A DNA stretch of 64,000 nt, from positions 62,001 to 126,000 of the forward strand of contig NZ_RYZZ01000001.1 of NCBI RefSeq assembly GCF_003989135.1, written 5' to 3'. Origin of the DNA: Peribacillus cavernae. GTDB lineage: Bacteria; Bacillota; Bacilli; Bacillales; DSM-1321. Each line of letters starts with the position of its first letter. Within the stretch, counting starts at the first letter, position 1. The notes under the pieces are model-generated. The model did not search any database, had not been told where the DNA came from, and saw only the letters and a program-made list of their open reading frames with translations. Below are positions 35,718-44,793 of this stretch, one piece after another. A program made the position numbers and the translations under genes.

Positions 35718-36296
35718 CTACTGCGATGGCACAGTCAACAAAAAAGTAATATTATCGTTTTTCAAATCAAATCTCTCCGTCTTCACCCTTACATCGCTTT
35801 TTAGTTTCATATTTTGCAGGGAGACATATATGGATTCATCATTTGGCTGGATACTGACCCAGTCTGGGGTTTTATAGCGTTCATTTACAAAATTCAATAC
35901 ATAAGAAACAGGAAGGTTCATCTGTCCGAGTGATATCGATTTTTGCCGTAAAACGAGATCTCCGTTTTCAAGCGCTTTCGGTTCAAAGGTCATTTTCAGC
36001 TCCATTTCTTTTCCGAAAATGGGCAGCGTCCCAAATAGCTCGACATCATTTGTGAGGTATACTTCATAATGGATCGGACCGGTCATTCCTTCCTTGGCGA
36101 GATACTGATTAATCAGCTTATTTAAATCATTTTTGTTCGTGTTAATTTCAAATTGAATATCCTCTTCTCTGGAAACACTCCGCCTGATTTTTTCATCTTC
36201 CACAGGCAGAGCAGCAAGGAAAACCACTGTAAAAATGGCAAACAGATTTACTGCTAACAAACCAAAGAATAAGAATTTCCATTTAAGGCTTTTCAT
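35718..36296 (-). CDS. ypmS: YpmS family membrane-anchored protein
   Basis: The 192-residue protein has an N-terminal membrane helix (FFGLLAVNLFAIFTVVFLAALP) and an extracytoplasmic domain of the DUF2140/YpmS family. It lies three bases after ypmR, as in B. subtilis, and is probably co-transcribed. Function is unknown; a cell-surface role follows from topology. Confidence 0.9.
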   Translation of the reverse strand: MKSLKWKFLFFGLLAVNLFAIFTVVFLAALPVEDEKIRRSVSREEDIQFEINTNKNDLNKLINQYLAKEGMTGPIHYEVYLTNDVELFGTLPIFGKEMELKMTFEPKALENGDLVLRQKSISLGQMNLPVSYVLNFVNERYKTPDWVSIQPNDESIYVSLQNMKLKSDVRVKTERFDLKNDNITFLLTVPSQ

Positions 36297-36299
36297 GCT

Positions 36300-37130
36300 T
36301 TATTCCTCATCCCCTTTGGCACTGGCCTCCAATGTATCTTCAGTAAATTTGTTCTCTTCCATATTTTTGTAAATCCGTGCTGCAATCAATTCATACCCAC
36401 GGTCATTTGGATGGAAATAATCTTCTGTAAAAAGCAAATCTTCTTTTGATTGTTTGAAGATGTCACCTATTTCTATAAAATAAGCATCGCCATACCGGGA
36501 AACAATTTCGCGGCTGCTTTCATTCCATTCGTCCATGATCAGATCCAGTTCCTTGAAAGCAGTCAGCCATTTCGAAAATGGATTGTATAAGCCGACCAGA
36601 TAAATTTGCGTACTGCTATTATATGAACGGACCCTGCTCATTATTTTCTCTAATCTTTCTTCATACCCTGTTTTTGCCTGTTCAAACTGGCCCATCGTTA
36701 AATTCGAGAAGTTCTCACGTACGACTTTCATAATATCATTGCCGCCAATCGTGATGATCACACAATCTGCCCTGATGATATCCTGACGAAGCTTTTCACT
36801 GTCCAGTCTTTTTAATAACTGGTCCGTCCTGTTCCCTCGTATGCCATGGTTGATGAAATTGGCAGTTGTAATCTGTGGTTCCTTTTCAAGCCGGTTTCTC
36901 AAATATGGCAAATAACCGCCCGCTTCTGTGCTGTCCCCTACCCCCTGGGTAAGGGAATCTCCTATCGAAACAATCCGGATTGGATCGGGAAAAAAAGAAA
37001 CCGGGATGTCCTTCTTAGCCAGACTGATGCTTTTATTCTGTCCGACACTCTCTACATAAACGGGCCTGTCATGGGAACAGGCCGATACCACAATGGCGCA
37101 CAAGAAAAGATAGGTGATTTTTAGCTTCAT
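36300..37130 (-). CDS. ypmR: SGNH/GDSL hydrolase, YpmR-like lipoprotein
   Basis: The protein (about 276 residues) has a short N-terminal hydrophobic segment ending VVSACSHD (a lipobox-like Cys) and an SGNH domain: SIGDSLTQGVG (nucleophile Ser), ITIGGNDI, and YFHPNDRGYE (Asp/His). It is a surface esterase/lipase of unknown substrate. ATG 37130 has GGAAGG eight bases upstream. It pairs with ypmS. Confidence 0.9.
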   Translation of the reverse strand: MKLKITYLFLCAIVVSACSHDRPVYVESVGQNKSISLAKKDIPVSFFPDPIRIVSIGDSLTQGVGDSTEAGGYLPYLRNRLEKEPQITTANFINHGIRGNRTDQLLKRLDSEKLRQDIIRADCVIITIGGNDIMKVVRENFSNLTMGQFEQAKTGYEERLEKIMSRVRSYNSSTQIYLVGLYNPFSKWLTAFKELDLIMDEWNESSREIVSRYGDAYFIEIGDIFKQSKEDLLFTEDYFHPNDRGYELIAARIYKNMEENKFTEDTLEASAKGDEE

Positions 37131-37187
37131 GGTCCTCACCTTCCTTATAAATTATTCTCATTTTATTATTTCCTAAAAGCAAAAAAA

Positions 37188-37211
37188 CAGGTGAAAGAAG
37201 ACCTGTTTAAT
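37188..37211 (-). terminator. Terminator after ypmQ
   Basis: AACAGGT and ACCTGTT arms with a T run on the minus strand; the stop codon lies in the stem. Confidence 0.75.
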
Positions 37212-37794
37212 ATTTCTGCAATATCTTAATATGTTTGATGATTTCTTCAATAGGTATTTTATTAAGACCGGTATAATATTGGATGATCTTGCCTTCTTCG
37301 TCAATCAAATAAAAATCGGTTCCATGGATGACCTGATCTTCATTCTTTGGTTTTTGGACTATCGTCTTAAAGTTATCCATAGCGAATTGTTCAATCTCTT
37401 TTTGGCCATAGCCGGTCAAGAAATGCCAGTTGGAAAAATCGGCATTGAATTTTGCGCCGTATTCTTTCATAGCTTCAGGTGTATCCACCTCTGGATCAAT
37501 GGAAAAGGAAACAAATTCGATGTCTTTGATCCCCTCATCTTTCACCTGTTTTTGCAGTTTTGCCATATTTGCAGTCATCGGAGGACAAACCGTTTCACAA
37601 TTCGTGAATATAAAATCAGCAACCCAAACATGTCCTTTCAGGTCACCTTTCGATAAAGGCTTTCCTTCCTGATCATTGAAGGTAAAATTTTCAATGTCCC
37701 AGTTTTTCGCGTCAGGAACGCCCTTGGAACTGCAGCCTGAAAGGAGCAGGCATACCATAAAAATGGCAGCTAGCGGTTGTTGAAGCTTTTTCAT
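37207..37794 (-). CDS. ypmQ: SCO1/SenC family protein
   Basis: The 195-residue lipoprotein (lipobox LLSGC near residue 21) has the thioredoxin-like SCO fold. The copper-binding residues are CETVCP (about residue 70-75) and a later His in VIHGTDFYLID. SCO proteins deliver copper to the CuA site of cytochrome oxidase or act as thiol reductants. It is monocistronic. Confidence 0.95.
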   Translation of the reverse strand: MKKLQQPLAAIFMVCLLLSGCSSKGVPDAKNWDIENFTFNDQEGKPLSKGDLKGHVWVADFIFTNCETVCPPMTANMAKLQKQVKDEGIKDIEFVSFSIDPEVDTPEAMKEYGAKFNADFSNWHFLTGYGQKEIEQFAMDNFKTIVQKPKNEDQVIHGTDFYLIDEEGKIIQYYTGLNKIPIEEIIKHIKILQKY

Positions 37795-37868
37795 TATTCT
37801 CCACCCTTTGATGTATTAAGTACCTATCAATTTTATCAGACGGGAATAAAGCAGGGAAGAAAATAGTT

Positions 37869-38870
37869 TTACAAATTAGTGTCTGTTACATGGCTCTTGC
37901 TGTTAATGCCTGTCATGAATGTTTCGACAAACGAATTAATGTAGCTGGCATAATTAAAATCAGATGCAACTCTGTGGATTGGATAATCCACTGTATCTAC
38001 CCTTTTACGGAAGTCGCCGATTGTCTGGCCATACCCCGCTCCAGAAGTGGTAATCACTTTTACAGGCACTTCTTTGAACTTTACATTCTCCGGCTTCTCA
38101 ACAGCCCACATGACCAATAAATCATGAAACGGCGCCCCCCCAATCATAGAAGGAATCATTTTCTTATAAGCCTGGGAGTAAAAATCATACATTAGCTTGA
38201 GCATATTGACCGCTTCCTTGCCATTTTCCTCAAAAGCGATTCCCAGATAATCCATAATCTGAGGAGGAATAGTCGCCTTCTGCGTCACATTTAACGGGAA
38301 GATATTTATTTTGGCAGAGGCGTAGGTAAAGACAACGTTAGCTGCAAAAGGATCTCCGTAAATATTCGCTTCTGCAACAGGCGTCACGTTTCCAGGAAAA
38401 TTAAAAGCGCCGCCCATAATGTAGAACTGTTTGATTGTTTTCATCAAACTGGGGAAAAAAATAAATGCAGCCGCAAGTGAGGTCAATCTTCCTACCGACA
38501 CTATTGTTAATTGTTCACCGTATTTTTCGATGAGTGGAATAATCTCATAGATATTCTCTACATTTGATACCGGAGTTTTCGGCATGTTTATTGGTCCCAG
38601 CCCACCGAGTCCATGTATCTTCGGATAGAATTTCGGTTTTCTTCCGGTAAGCGGCATTTCCGCACCGCCAATGATCGGTATGCTTGCCTCTTTACATATC
38701 TCATCAAGATACCTCGCATTCCGGACAGCATCATGTTTTGCTACATTTCCATAATCGGCCACTATTCCTATTACGTCAATCTCTACAGAGTAAAAGGCAT
38801 ACAACAAAGCGAAAATATCATCTATCCCAAAGTCGCCAAAAAATAATACTTTTTCACCCAATCCAATCAC
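37869..38870 (-). CDS. Nucleoside hydrolase-like protein, first Asp replaced
   Basis: The 333-residue protein belongs to the inosine-uridine nucleoside hydrolase family: a Ca-binding N-terminal loop, the NVTPVAEANIYGDPFAANVV segment and a late HDLL. The usual DxDPGxDD reads FFGDFGIDD here, so the first Asp is Phe and the Pro is also Phe; the other three Asp are kept. Whether it hydrolyses nucleosides is uncertain. It is monocistronic. The fold is sure, the activity only inferred. Confidence 0.82.
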   Translation of the reverse strand: MIGLGEKVLFFGDFGIDDIFALLYAFYSVEIDVIGIVADYGNVAKHDAVRNARYLDEICKEASIPIIGGAEMPLTGRKPKFYPKIHGLGGLGPINMPKTPVSNVENIYEIIPLIEKYGEQLTIVSVGRLTSLAAAFIFFPSLMKTIKQFYIMGGAFNFPGNVTPVAEANIYGDPFAANVVFTYASAKINIFPLNVTQKATIPPQIMDYLGIAFEENGKEAVNMLKLMYDFYSQAYKKMIPSMIGGAPFHDLLVMWAVEKPENVKFKEVPVKVITTSGAGYGQTIGDFRKRVDTVDYPIHRVASDFNYASYINSFVETFMTGINSKSHVTDTNL

Positions 38871-39054
38871 CGCCTCCAGAGGATAACCTTTTACATTTGT
38901 ATTTATATTTATTGTATGTTTGAGTTAATGGATTTTTCTTGATAAAAATTTAATTGATGAATCACGATAAATATGGAAAACGAAAAAGAAAATCAGATTT
39001 TCTCCGGCTACTATGATAAGATATATCCGAACATTCAAAAGTAGGTGATATGAT

Positions 39055-39573
39055 TTGAAGAGAAAATACACAATTTTTGGCTCGATCATTCTTTCGGCTT
39101 CTCTATTTTTAGCAGGCTGTGGAAACGAACCATCCTCCAAATCGGACAAAAAAGAAGATACCCACTCGGATAGCCATCAACAACATGCCGGAAATGGAGA
39201 CATCCGTGAAGAAACAAAATCAGCGGATTCACTGCCCCACTTCTTGAAAGGGAAACCGGAGGATATGACCGCCATTTATGCCGCTTCGGCTAAGCATCAA
39301 GAACTTCTTGAATCTATCCCATGCTATTGCGGATGTAGTGAATCTGCGGCCCACCGCAATAATTATGATTGCTTTATCCATGAGAATAAAAAAAATGGAG
39401 CAATTGTGTGGGATGATCATGGTACAAAATGTGAAGTCTGTCTGGTGATTGCGGCCGAGTCCATCAATCAAAAGAATGAAGGCAAAAGTTTGGAAGAGAT
39501 CAGGCAATATATTGACGATAAATATAAAGAAGGATACGCGGAACCGACCCCAACGCCAATGCCAAAAGGATAA
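39055..39573 (+). CDS. PCYCGC motif lipoprotein
   Basis: The 172-residue protein has a lipoprotein signal (SASLFLAGCGN), a polar spacer with His-rich SDSHQQHAG, and the motif PCYCGC (about residue 95) with further Cys in NYDCFIHE and KCEVCLV. The family's six or so Cys could bind a metal or cluster; the function is unknown. Start is TTG with AGGTG upstream. It ends inside its terminator stem. Confidence 0.9.
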   Translation: MKRKYTIFGSIILSASLFLAGCGNEPSSKSDKKEDTHSDSHQQHAGNGDIREETKSADSLPHFLKGKPEDMTAIYAASAKHQELLESIPCYCGCSESAAHRNNYDCFIHENKKNGAIVWDDHGTKCEVCLVIAAESINQKNEGKSLEEIRQYIDDKYKEGYAEPTPTPMPKG

Positions 39574-39598
39574 CTTTCGAACAAAGTTATCCTTTTCT
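39564..39598 (+). terminator. Terminator of the PCYCGC gene
   Basis: A 14-bp perfect stem (39564-39577 with 39583-39596), loop CGAAC, then TTTTCTTTTC. The TAA stop at 39571 is part of the stem. Confidence 0.85.
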
Positions 39599-39605
39599 TT
39601 TCAAT

Positions 39606-39635
39606 AAACCCCGGTCCATAATTGGATCGGGGTTT
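39606..39635. terminator. Second hairpin between PCYCGC and degV genes
   Basis: AAACCCCG and CGGGGTTT arms with an inner TCC/GGA pair and a T run on the plus strand. Confidence 0.55.
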
Positions 39636-39649
39636 GCTGTTTTTTATAA

Positions 39650-40495
39650 TTAATCCCAATAATACATAAGAGCCATCGCTCCCTCACCGGCATGTGTACT
39701 TATGACGGCAGTCGTGCCTTCAATTTTGATGTTCTCAATTCCTGAAACTTCCTTAACGGCGTCCCTTACTTTTTCCGAAAGTCCATATCCATTCGCATGG
39801 GCGATTCCGACACCTTTGACGATTTTCCCTTTTGTATCCGCTAAAAACCGGTTAATCAGATTTTTGACTATCTGAGATTGGCTGCGCGCTTTTGCGACGG
39901 GATTTAGTACACCGCCCTCAAGGATCGCAATCGGCTTGATATTCAGCAACGAACCAATAAACGCTGACGCCTTGCCGATTCTCCCGCCTTTGACAAGGTT
40001 TTCAAGCGTATCAATGACAATGATCAGCCCGGTCTGATTTTGAATCACAGCCACCCTTTCAGCTATTTCAGCGGCTGACTTTCCTTCACTTGCCATTTTC
40101 GCAGCTTCGATCACTTGAAAGGAGAGCGCCTTCGAAATGAATTTTGAATCAATAACAGTCACTTTTGCGTCTGTCATGCTTGCTGCACTCTCGGCGGAAC
40201 GGACAGTGCCGCTCATGCCGCCGGTCATATGAATCGAGATGATTTCGCTCCCATCTGCTGCAAGCCTGTTATACACATCCAGGAATGTACCTGCAGATGG
40301 CTGTGAACTTTTTGGAAGCTCTTTTGAACTTCTCATCATATCAAGAAACTGAGCCGATTCAAGCCCTAATTTATCTAAGAAAACCTCACCATTAACCGAA
40401 ATGGATAGAGGAATCATTTCAATATCATACATCTTTAATTCTTCTACTGTCATATCAGCCGTAGAATCAGTCACAATCTTCACCTTGCCCATCAT
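39650..40495 (-). CDS. DegV family (fatty-acid-binding) protein
   Basis: The 281-residue protein has the EDD fold of DegV/FakB: MMGKVKIVTDSTADMTVEE, SSQPSAGTFLDVY and HMTGGMSGTVRSAE with the Ser/Thr ligand residues. FakB relatives hold a fatty acid for phosphorylation by FakA. A role in fatty acid uptake or recycling is inferred; the ligand is not identified. GGGAG precedes the start; M2 at 40492 is also possible. Confidence 0.92.
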   Translation of the reverse strand: MMGKVKIVTDSTADMTVEELKMYDIEMIPLSISVNGEVFLDKLGLESAQFLDMMRSSKELPKSSQPSAGTFLDVYNRLAADGSEIISIHMTGGMSGTVRSAESAASMTDAKVTVIDSKFISKALSFQVIEAAKMASEGKSAAEIAERVAVIQNQTGLIIVIDTLENLVKGGRIGKASAFIGSLLNIKPIAILEGGVLNPVAKARSQSQIVKNLINRFLADTKGKIVKGVGIAHANGYGLSEKVRDAVKEVSGIENIKIEGTTAVISTHAGEGAMALMYYWD

Positions 40496-40717
40496 TTCAC
40501 TCCCTACGTTGCAATTCTCTTGTATTATACATGCAAATCTTCCTTTAATCGAGGATAAATCGGTCAGCAGAAATAGGCAAAAATAAAAAGGCCTCTTACA
40601 TGCTGGGATCGGTCTAGAGAAAACAGGGATTCACCCGTAAGCAGCAGGTTTGTTTCTAGATGCTGCCATTTCTCTATATTTCCCAGAACAACCGCAATGT
40701 AAGGTGAGCCTTTGCAA

Positions 40718-40981
40718 CTATGCGTTATTCCGCCATTCTTCTTTAAATATTTTTTCATAAACCGGCCATTTCAAAACGCTCATCAGATATCGCTTGAATG
40801 AATAGACACTTTTTCCATCTTTGTTCTCATAAATAAAATTAATAAACATTCCCAGTCTTACACTCAGCATAAAATGATCGGTATCTCCAGGCATCAAGAC
40901 GGGTATGTCTGTAATTTTCACCTTCTGTCCAATGTTATTGTTGAACTCCAGCGTTTTGAACAACAAAATATCAATCCTCAT
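40718..40981 (-). CDS. Small hypothetical protein, possibly YpmP-like
   Basis: The 87-residue protein starts MRIDILLFKTLEFNNN and has PGDTDHFMLSVRLGMFINFIYEN. The composition is normal for a real protein. No clear SD precedes the ATG; an AGGA just inside the frame might serve a TTG at codon 6. In B. subtilis ypmP lies near ypmQ and ilvA and has a similar length, but I am recalling this without an alignment. Function is unknown. Confidence 0.5.
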   Translation of the reverse strand: MRIDILLFKTLEFNNNIGQKVKITDIPVLMPGDTDHFMLSVRLGMFINFIYENKDGKSVYSFKRYLMSVLKWPVYEKIFKEEWRNNA

Positions 40982-41090
40982 TTATAACCGTTTACAAACA
41001 TTATACACGACATGCAGAATACTATTACATGCTTATCTTTATTCTATATCGAAAACTGTATCGCCGCAATAGAAAAGAGGAGCAGTTTTC

Positions 41091-41843
41091 TTAAATTCCT
41101 TCTTCTGTTTCGTATTCTGCCTCATGCAATGCTTCCCTTTTCTGCTTCCGCCTGAATACTACTTTGGACAGCGAGATGCTGATTTCATACAAAAGAAGCA
41201 GAGGAATTGTTACTAAAAAGTCGGACATAAAATCAGGAGGTGTGATCGTTATCGCAATGATTATCAACACGAAATAGGCATATTTTCTCATTTTTTGCAG
41301 AACAAACGGATTAATGATTCCGATGGATGTAAGAAACATCGCTACAACCGGCAATTCGAATAAAATCGCAAACGGAAGTGTCATATTCAAAACGAACCGG
41401 AAATATCTATCTGCTGTAAAATTCGTCACAAACATATCACCGCTTAAATCAACGAGAAAATTCAACACGGTCGGGAAAATGACATAATAGCCAAAAGCCA
41501 GCCCTGCGATGAACAGAATGAATAACGCCGGGATATACGATAGTGTAGCTCTAATCTCTTTTGGCAGCAATGCAGGTTTTACAAACAGCCAAAGCTGCAA
41601 AGCAAAAACCGGAATCGTAGCCGCTACCGCAATAACGGATGCCAGCATGAAGTACACCCAAATAATGTCACTGGGCCCTAATACGGCCAGCTTAACATCC
41701 AGGTCCTTGACAAACCATTTATAAATATCTTTGACGTAAATGAATCCTAGGATGAAAAAGATTACAAAAGAAACAGCTGTAATGATCAGCCTTTTCCTTA
41801 ATTCATCCAAGTGGCCGATGAGATTTACTTCTTTATCCTCCAA
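41091..41843 (-). CDS. tatC: Sec-independent translocase TatC
   Basis: The 250-residue protein has six membrane segments and the TatC signatures: N-terminal LIGHLDELRKRL, a conserved Glu loop region in FVKPAL and FILGFIYVKD, and EYETEEG at the C-terminus. TatC recognises twin-arginine signals of folded proteins and exports them with TatA. It lies 117 bases after tatA; a terminator lies between them, so expression may be partly separate. Confidence 0.96.
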   Translation of the reverse strand: MEDKEVNLIGHLDELRKRLIITAVSFVIFFILGFIYVKDIYKWFVKDLDVKLAVLGPSDIIWVYFMLASVIAVAATIPVFALQLWLFVKPALLPKEIRATLSYIPALFILFIAGLAFGYYVIFPTVLNFLVDLSGDMFVTNFTADRYFRFVLNMTLPFAILFELPVVAMFLTSIGIINPFVLQKMRKYAYFVLIIIAITITPPDFMSDFLVTIPLLLLYEISISLSKVVFRRKQKREALHEAEYETEEGI

Positions 41844-41879
41844 AATTGATCAATCCTTTTCTAGTGAATCTGAATATGT

Positions 41880-41915
41880 AAAAGCGAAACGCCTCGTAAA
41901 AAGGAACGTCGTGAT
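41880..41915. repeat. Fragment of the dispersed repeat, R2
   Basis: AAAAGCG-AA-CGCCT and AAGGAACGTCG resemble the left end of R1 and R4. No right end is present, so it is a truncated or decayed piece. Confidence 0.5.
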
Positions 41916-41923
41916 ACAAAAAG

Positions 41924-41951
41924 GTGTAAGACGCATTCATCTCACACCCCT
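41924..41951 (-). terminator. Hairpin between tatA and tatC
   Basis: GGTGT-AGA and TCT-ACACC arms on the minus strand followed by five T; it could limit read-through into tatC. Confidence 0.65.
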
Positions 41952-41960
41952 GTTGCCTTA

Positions 41961-42155
41961 TTATTTGGCAGCTTTTTTCTTATCTTCTTCGAATTCATCC
42001 ATTACGTCGCTTGTTAATTCACGTGTTGATTTCTTAAATTCGCGCAAAGTCTGTCCAAAAGCTTTCCCGATTTCCGGAAGCTTTTTAGGTCCAAAGATGA
42101 TCAAAGCCAGTATAAGAATTAAAATTAAGCCCGGAATACCAATATTTGAAAGCAT
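41961..42155 (-). CDS. tatA: Twin-arginine translocase TatA
   Basis: The 64-residue protein has one N-terminal membrane helix ([24 protein letters not shown]) with the TatA FGPKKLPE motif, then an amphipathic helix. TatA oligomers form the export path for folded proteins recognised by TatC. ATG 42155 has AAGGAG seven bases upstream; the longer frame from 42227 is not needed. Confidence 0.97.
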   Translation of the reverse strand: MLSNIGIPGLILILILALIIFGPKKLPEIGKAFGQTLREFKKSTRELTSDVMDEFEEDKKKAAK

Positions 42156-42344
42156 GGAAACATCTCCTTTAATGTCGTAATCAATTCTACTGTCATTATA
42201 GTATTTTTTGATTTCAAATGAAAGCACCTGACGGATTCTTCATGGTAAATTCATATAATTAACAATTTCTTCATCAACCCAGACATGATAGCTTGATCCG
42301 AAATACTATATTATTTTACATGAATCGGTATATATATTCCAGTT

Positions 42345-43613
42345 TTAAATTAATAAATGAAATAAATTGCTGTCCTTATTGACTTCTACGAAAGGAAACC
42401 CTTTCTGTTCCATCCTCAGAATCAGTCCCTGGTAGTCGTTTTTGTTTTTCAGTTCGATCCCTACCAATCCAGGGCCATTCTCTTTATTATTCTTCTTCGT
42501 GTATTCAAATCGCGAGATATCATCATGCGGACCGAGCACTTCATCGAGAAATTCACGCAGGGCACCGGCCCGCTGCGGAAAATTCACGATAAAATAATAA
42601 AGTAGCCCTTCATAGAGCATCGATTTCTCCTTTATTTCCTGCATCCTTCCAATATCATTATTGCCTCCGCTGATCACGCAGACAATCGTTTTGCCTTTGA
42701 TCTGTTCGCGGTAAAAGTCAAGGGCTGCGACCGGAAGCGATCCCGCCGGTTCGGCAACGATTGCGTGTTCGTTGTATAAATCAACGATCGTTGTACAGAT
42801 CTTGCCTTCAGGAACAAGCACAATGTCATCGACGTACTCACTGCAAATCTTATACGTCTTCTCTCCGACACATTTGACAGCCGCTCCGTCCACAAATGTA
42901 TCGATTGTTTCCAGCGCCTCTGCCCTGCCAAGATTGAATGCATGCTTCATCGACGGCGCCCCTTCCGGCTCTGCACCGATGCACTTTGTTTCGGGAGAGA
43001 TGCTTTTGAAATAAGTAGACAGACCGGCCATCAGCCCGCCGCCGCCAATCCCGGCAAACACAAAATCTATTTTCTCATCACAATCGTTTAAAATCTCGAC
43101 AGCCACCGTCCCCTGTCCGGCCATTACCTGTTCATCATCAAACGGGTGAATGAATGCCCTATTTTCCTCTTCTGCACAAAGAGCTGCCTGTGCGAAGGAG
43201 TCGTCAAATGTGTCTCCCGTTAAAATGATCTCAATGCTATTTTTGCCGAATAGTTCCACCTGATTCACTTTTTGCCTCGGAGTGGTGGCTGGCATAAAAA
43301 TTTTCCCATCGATCCCCAAGGCACTGCATGCATAGGCAACACCCTGTGCGTGATTGCCTGCACTTGCACAAACAATACCGTTTTCCGTTTCGGCTTTTGT
43401 CAGGTTTTTCATTTTATAAAAAGCACCGCGAAGCTTAAATGACCTTACATGCTGCAGGTCTTCCCGTTTCAAATAGACATTACAGTCATATTTCTCTGAC
43501 AAGCGGCTGTTTTTCTGCAAAGGAGTGTGGGAAATAACATCTTTCAACTCCTTGTATGCGATAAGAATGTCCTCAATTTGAAGCCGCTTTTTCACAGAAG
43601 CTGCCTGATTCAT
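42345..43613 (-). CDS. ilvA: Threonine ammonia-lyase (threonine dehydratase)
   Basis: IlvA deaminates threonine to 2-oxobutanoate, the first step of isoleucine synthesis. The 422-residue protein has the PLP Lys in RSFKLRGAFY (about residue 60), AGNHAQG, and GGGGLMAG phosphate loop, with a C-terminal ACT-like regulatory domain (about 340-415). The length fits the Bacillus short-regulatory type. No T-box leader is visible in the 149 bases upstream. Confidence 0.95.
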   Translation of the reverse strand: MNQAASVKKRLQIEDILIAYKELKDVISHTPLQKNSRLSEKYDCNVYLKREDLQHVRSFKLRGAFYKMKNLTKAETENGIVCASAGNHAQGVAYACSALGIDGKIFMPATTPRQKVNQVELFGKNSIEIILTGDTFDDSFAQAALCAEEENRAFIHPFDDEQVMAGQGTVAVEILNDCDEKIDFVFAGIGGGGLMAGLSTYFKSISPETKCIGAEPEGAPSMKHAFNLGRAEALETIDTFVDGAAVKCVGEKTYKICSEYVDDIVLVPEGKICTTIVDLYNEHAIVAEPAGSLPVAALDFYREQIKGKTIVCVISGGNNDIGRMQEIKEKSMLYEGLLYYFIVNFPQRAGALREFLDEVLGPHDDISRFEYTKKNNKENGPGLVGIELKNKNDYQGLILRMEQKGFPFVEVNKDSNLFHLLI

Positions 43614-43735
43614 TATATCCCTCTTTTTCTTCTAGTATTTAATCCGTACATTATAACACTGTAAATTGATAAATCAACAGACTTTTCTAAAGATTCACGA
43701 TGCAATCATGCCTGAATAGGGGTAAATCGCAACAA

Positions 43736-43762
43736 TAAAACGGCCCTCAAATCTGAAGGCCG
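43736..43762 (-). terminator. Terminator after dfrA
   Basis: CGGCC and GGCCG arms with extra pairs, followed on the minus strand by TTTTATT. Confidence 0.75.
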
Positions 43763-44284
43763 CTACCATTCATCTTGTCCTGTTTCAACATTAGGATTAC
43801 CCTTGCGTTCTGAGACGACAAAGTCATGCGGATATAGATTATTTTCATCAACAACTCCCGGGGTAACCGATCGCTTTACCCATTCATGTTCATCGATTTC
43901 AGGGAAATAAGTATCCCCTTCGAACCTATGATGGATTTCCGTAATATAGAGACGGTCTGTTACAGGAAGGACTTCTTTAAAAATCTCAGCCCCGCCAATC
44001 ACAAATATCTCCTCATCCAAAGAATCTGAAAGCTGTTTGACTTCATCAATGGAATGAACGATCGTGGCCCCTTCTGCTTTATAATCGGTCCTGCGGGTCA
44101 CGACGATGTTTTCCCTTCCTGGAAGCACGCTGCCGATCGATTCGAATGTCTTGCGCCCCATAACGATCGGGTGTCCCATTGTCACATTCTTAAAATACCG
44201 TAAATCTGAGGGCAAATGCCAGGGCAGTTGATTGTGCTTGCCGATCAAGCGGTTCTCATCCATGGCCAGCATAAGTGAAATCAT
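43763..44284 (-). CDS. dfrA: Dihydrofolate reductase
   Basis: The 173-residue protein reduces dihydrofolate with NADPH, feeding thymidylate synthase. MISLMLAMDENRLIGKHNQLPWHLPSDL is typical: the Trp/Asp substrate residues, GRKTFESIG and VIGGAEIF for NADPH binding. In many Bacillus genomes thyA and dfrA are adjacent; here they are separated by the insertion at 44.3-46.1 kb. Confidence 0.97.
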   Translation of the reverse strand: MISLMLAMDENRLIGKHNQLPWHLPSDLRYFKNVTMGHPIVMGRKTFESIGSVLPGRENIVVTRRTDYKAEGATIVHSIDEVKQLSDSLDEEIFVIGGAEIFKEVLPVTDRLYITEIHHRFEGDTYFPEIDEHEWVKRSVTPGVVDENNLYPHDFVVSERKGNPNVETGQDEW

Positions 44285-44620
44285 ACACTGACAACTCCCT
44301 TGATATCCGGGTGTGCCTCGTAGTTTTCATGAAAGTTAGTCTGTTTAATAATTTCTATCACCTTTTTCTTTAATAAAGCATTGTTTTTGAATTCACCCGG
44401 AAATTAAATAATTGGGTGAAACTAGTTAAGATGACCATATTGTACCATAGCGGTCTTAACAATAAAACAAAGAAGAGCACTATATAATAGCAGACAAAGA
44501 TCGCCTTGTATGGATATATAAATAACGAGACATGAATATATTTGAAATTATAAGTTTTTCGGATAGCAAATAAAGGGAATAGAAAAAGCAATATGAACAA
44601 ATATTAACAGAGGTGATAAT
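44285..44620. other. AT-rich intergenic region between dfrA and the accessory insertion
   Basis: No gene is visible. It holds an inverted repeat GTTAAGA (44425-44431) and TCTTAAC (44454-44460) with a 22-base centre, and the promoter for the 44621 ORF should lie here. Base composition is markedly more AT-rich than the flanking genes. Confidence 0.5.
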
Positions 44621-44773
44621 ATGTCTATTGTGAAATTTCCAAGAAATTATCGAAGAAGCCCAGGACAAGTGGAACAAATTATACATAATTTACAACTTAA
44701 AAGGAAAGATTTTTTAGAGAAAACCAGTATACAACACTATGAGTCGAATTCTGCAACATCAAAAAAACAATAG
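44621..44773 (+). CDS. Small basic protein of unknown function, 50 aa
   Basis: An ORF with a good ribosome binding site (GAGGTG six bases before ATG) encodes 50 residues beginning MSIVKFPRNYRRSPGQVEQ; no membrane segment. It ends in the stem of a terminator shared with the convergent ORF at 44778. I do not recognise it. It is part of the AT-rich insertion between dfrA and thyA. Confidence 0.55.
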   Translation: MSIVKFPRNYRRSPGQVEQIIHNLQLKRKDFLEKTSIQHYESNSATSKKQ

Positions 44774-44793
44774 GAATTTACCTATTGTTTTTT
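44761..44793. terminator. Shared terminator of the convergent small ORFs
   Basis: AAAAAACAATAGG (44762-44774) and CCTATTGTTTTTT (44781-44793) form a 13-bp perfect stem with a six-base loop; the stop codons of both ORFs lie in or beside the stem. Confidence 0.85.

Noticed and set aside
40564-40758. Open frame of 64 codons on the minus strand
   Set aside because: It overlaps the end of the 40718-40981 gene in another frame, has no SD sequence and unlikely composition.
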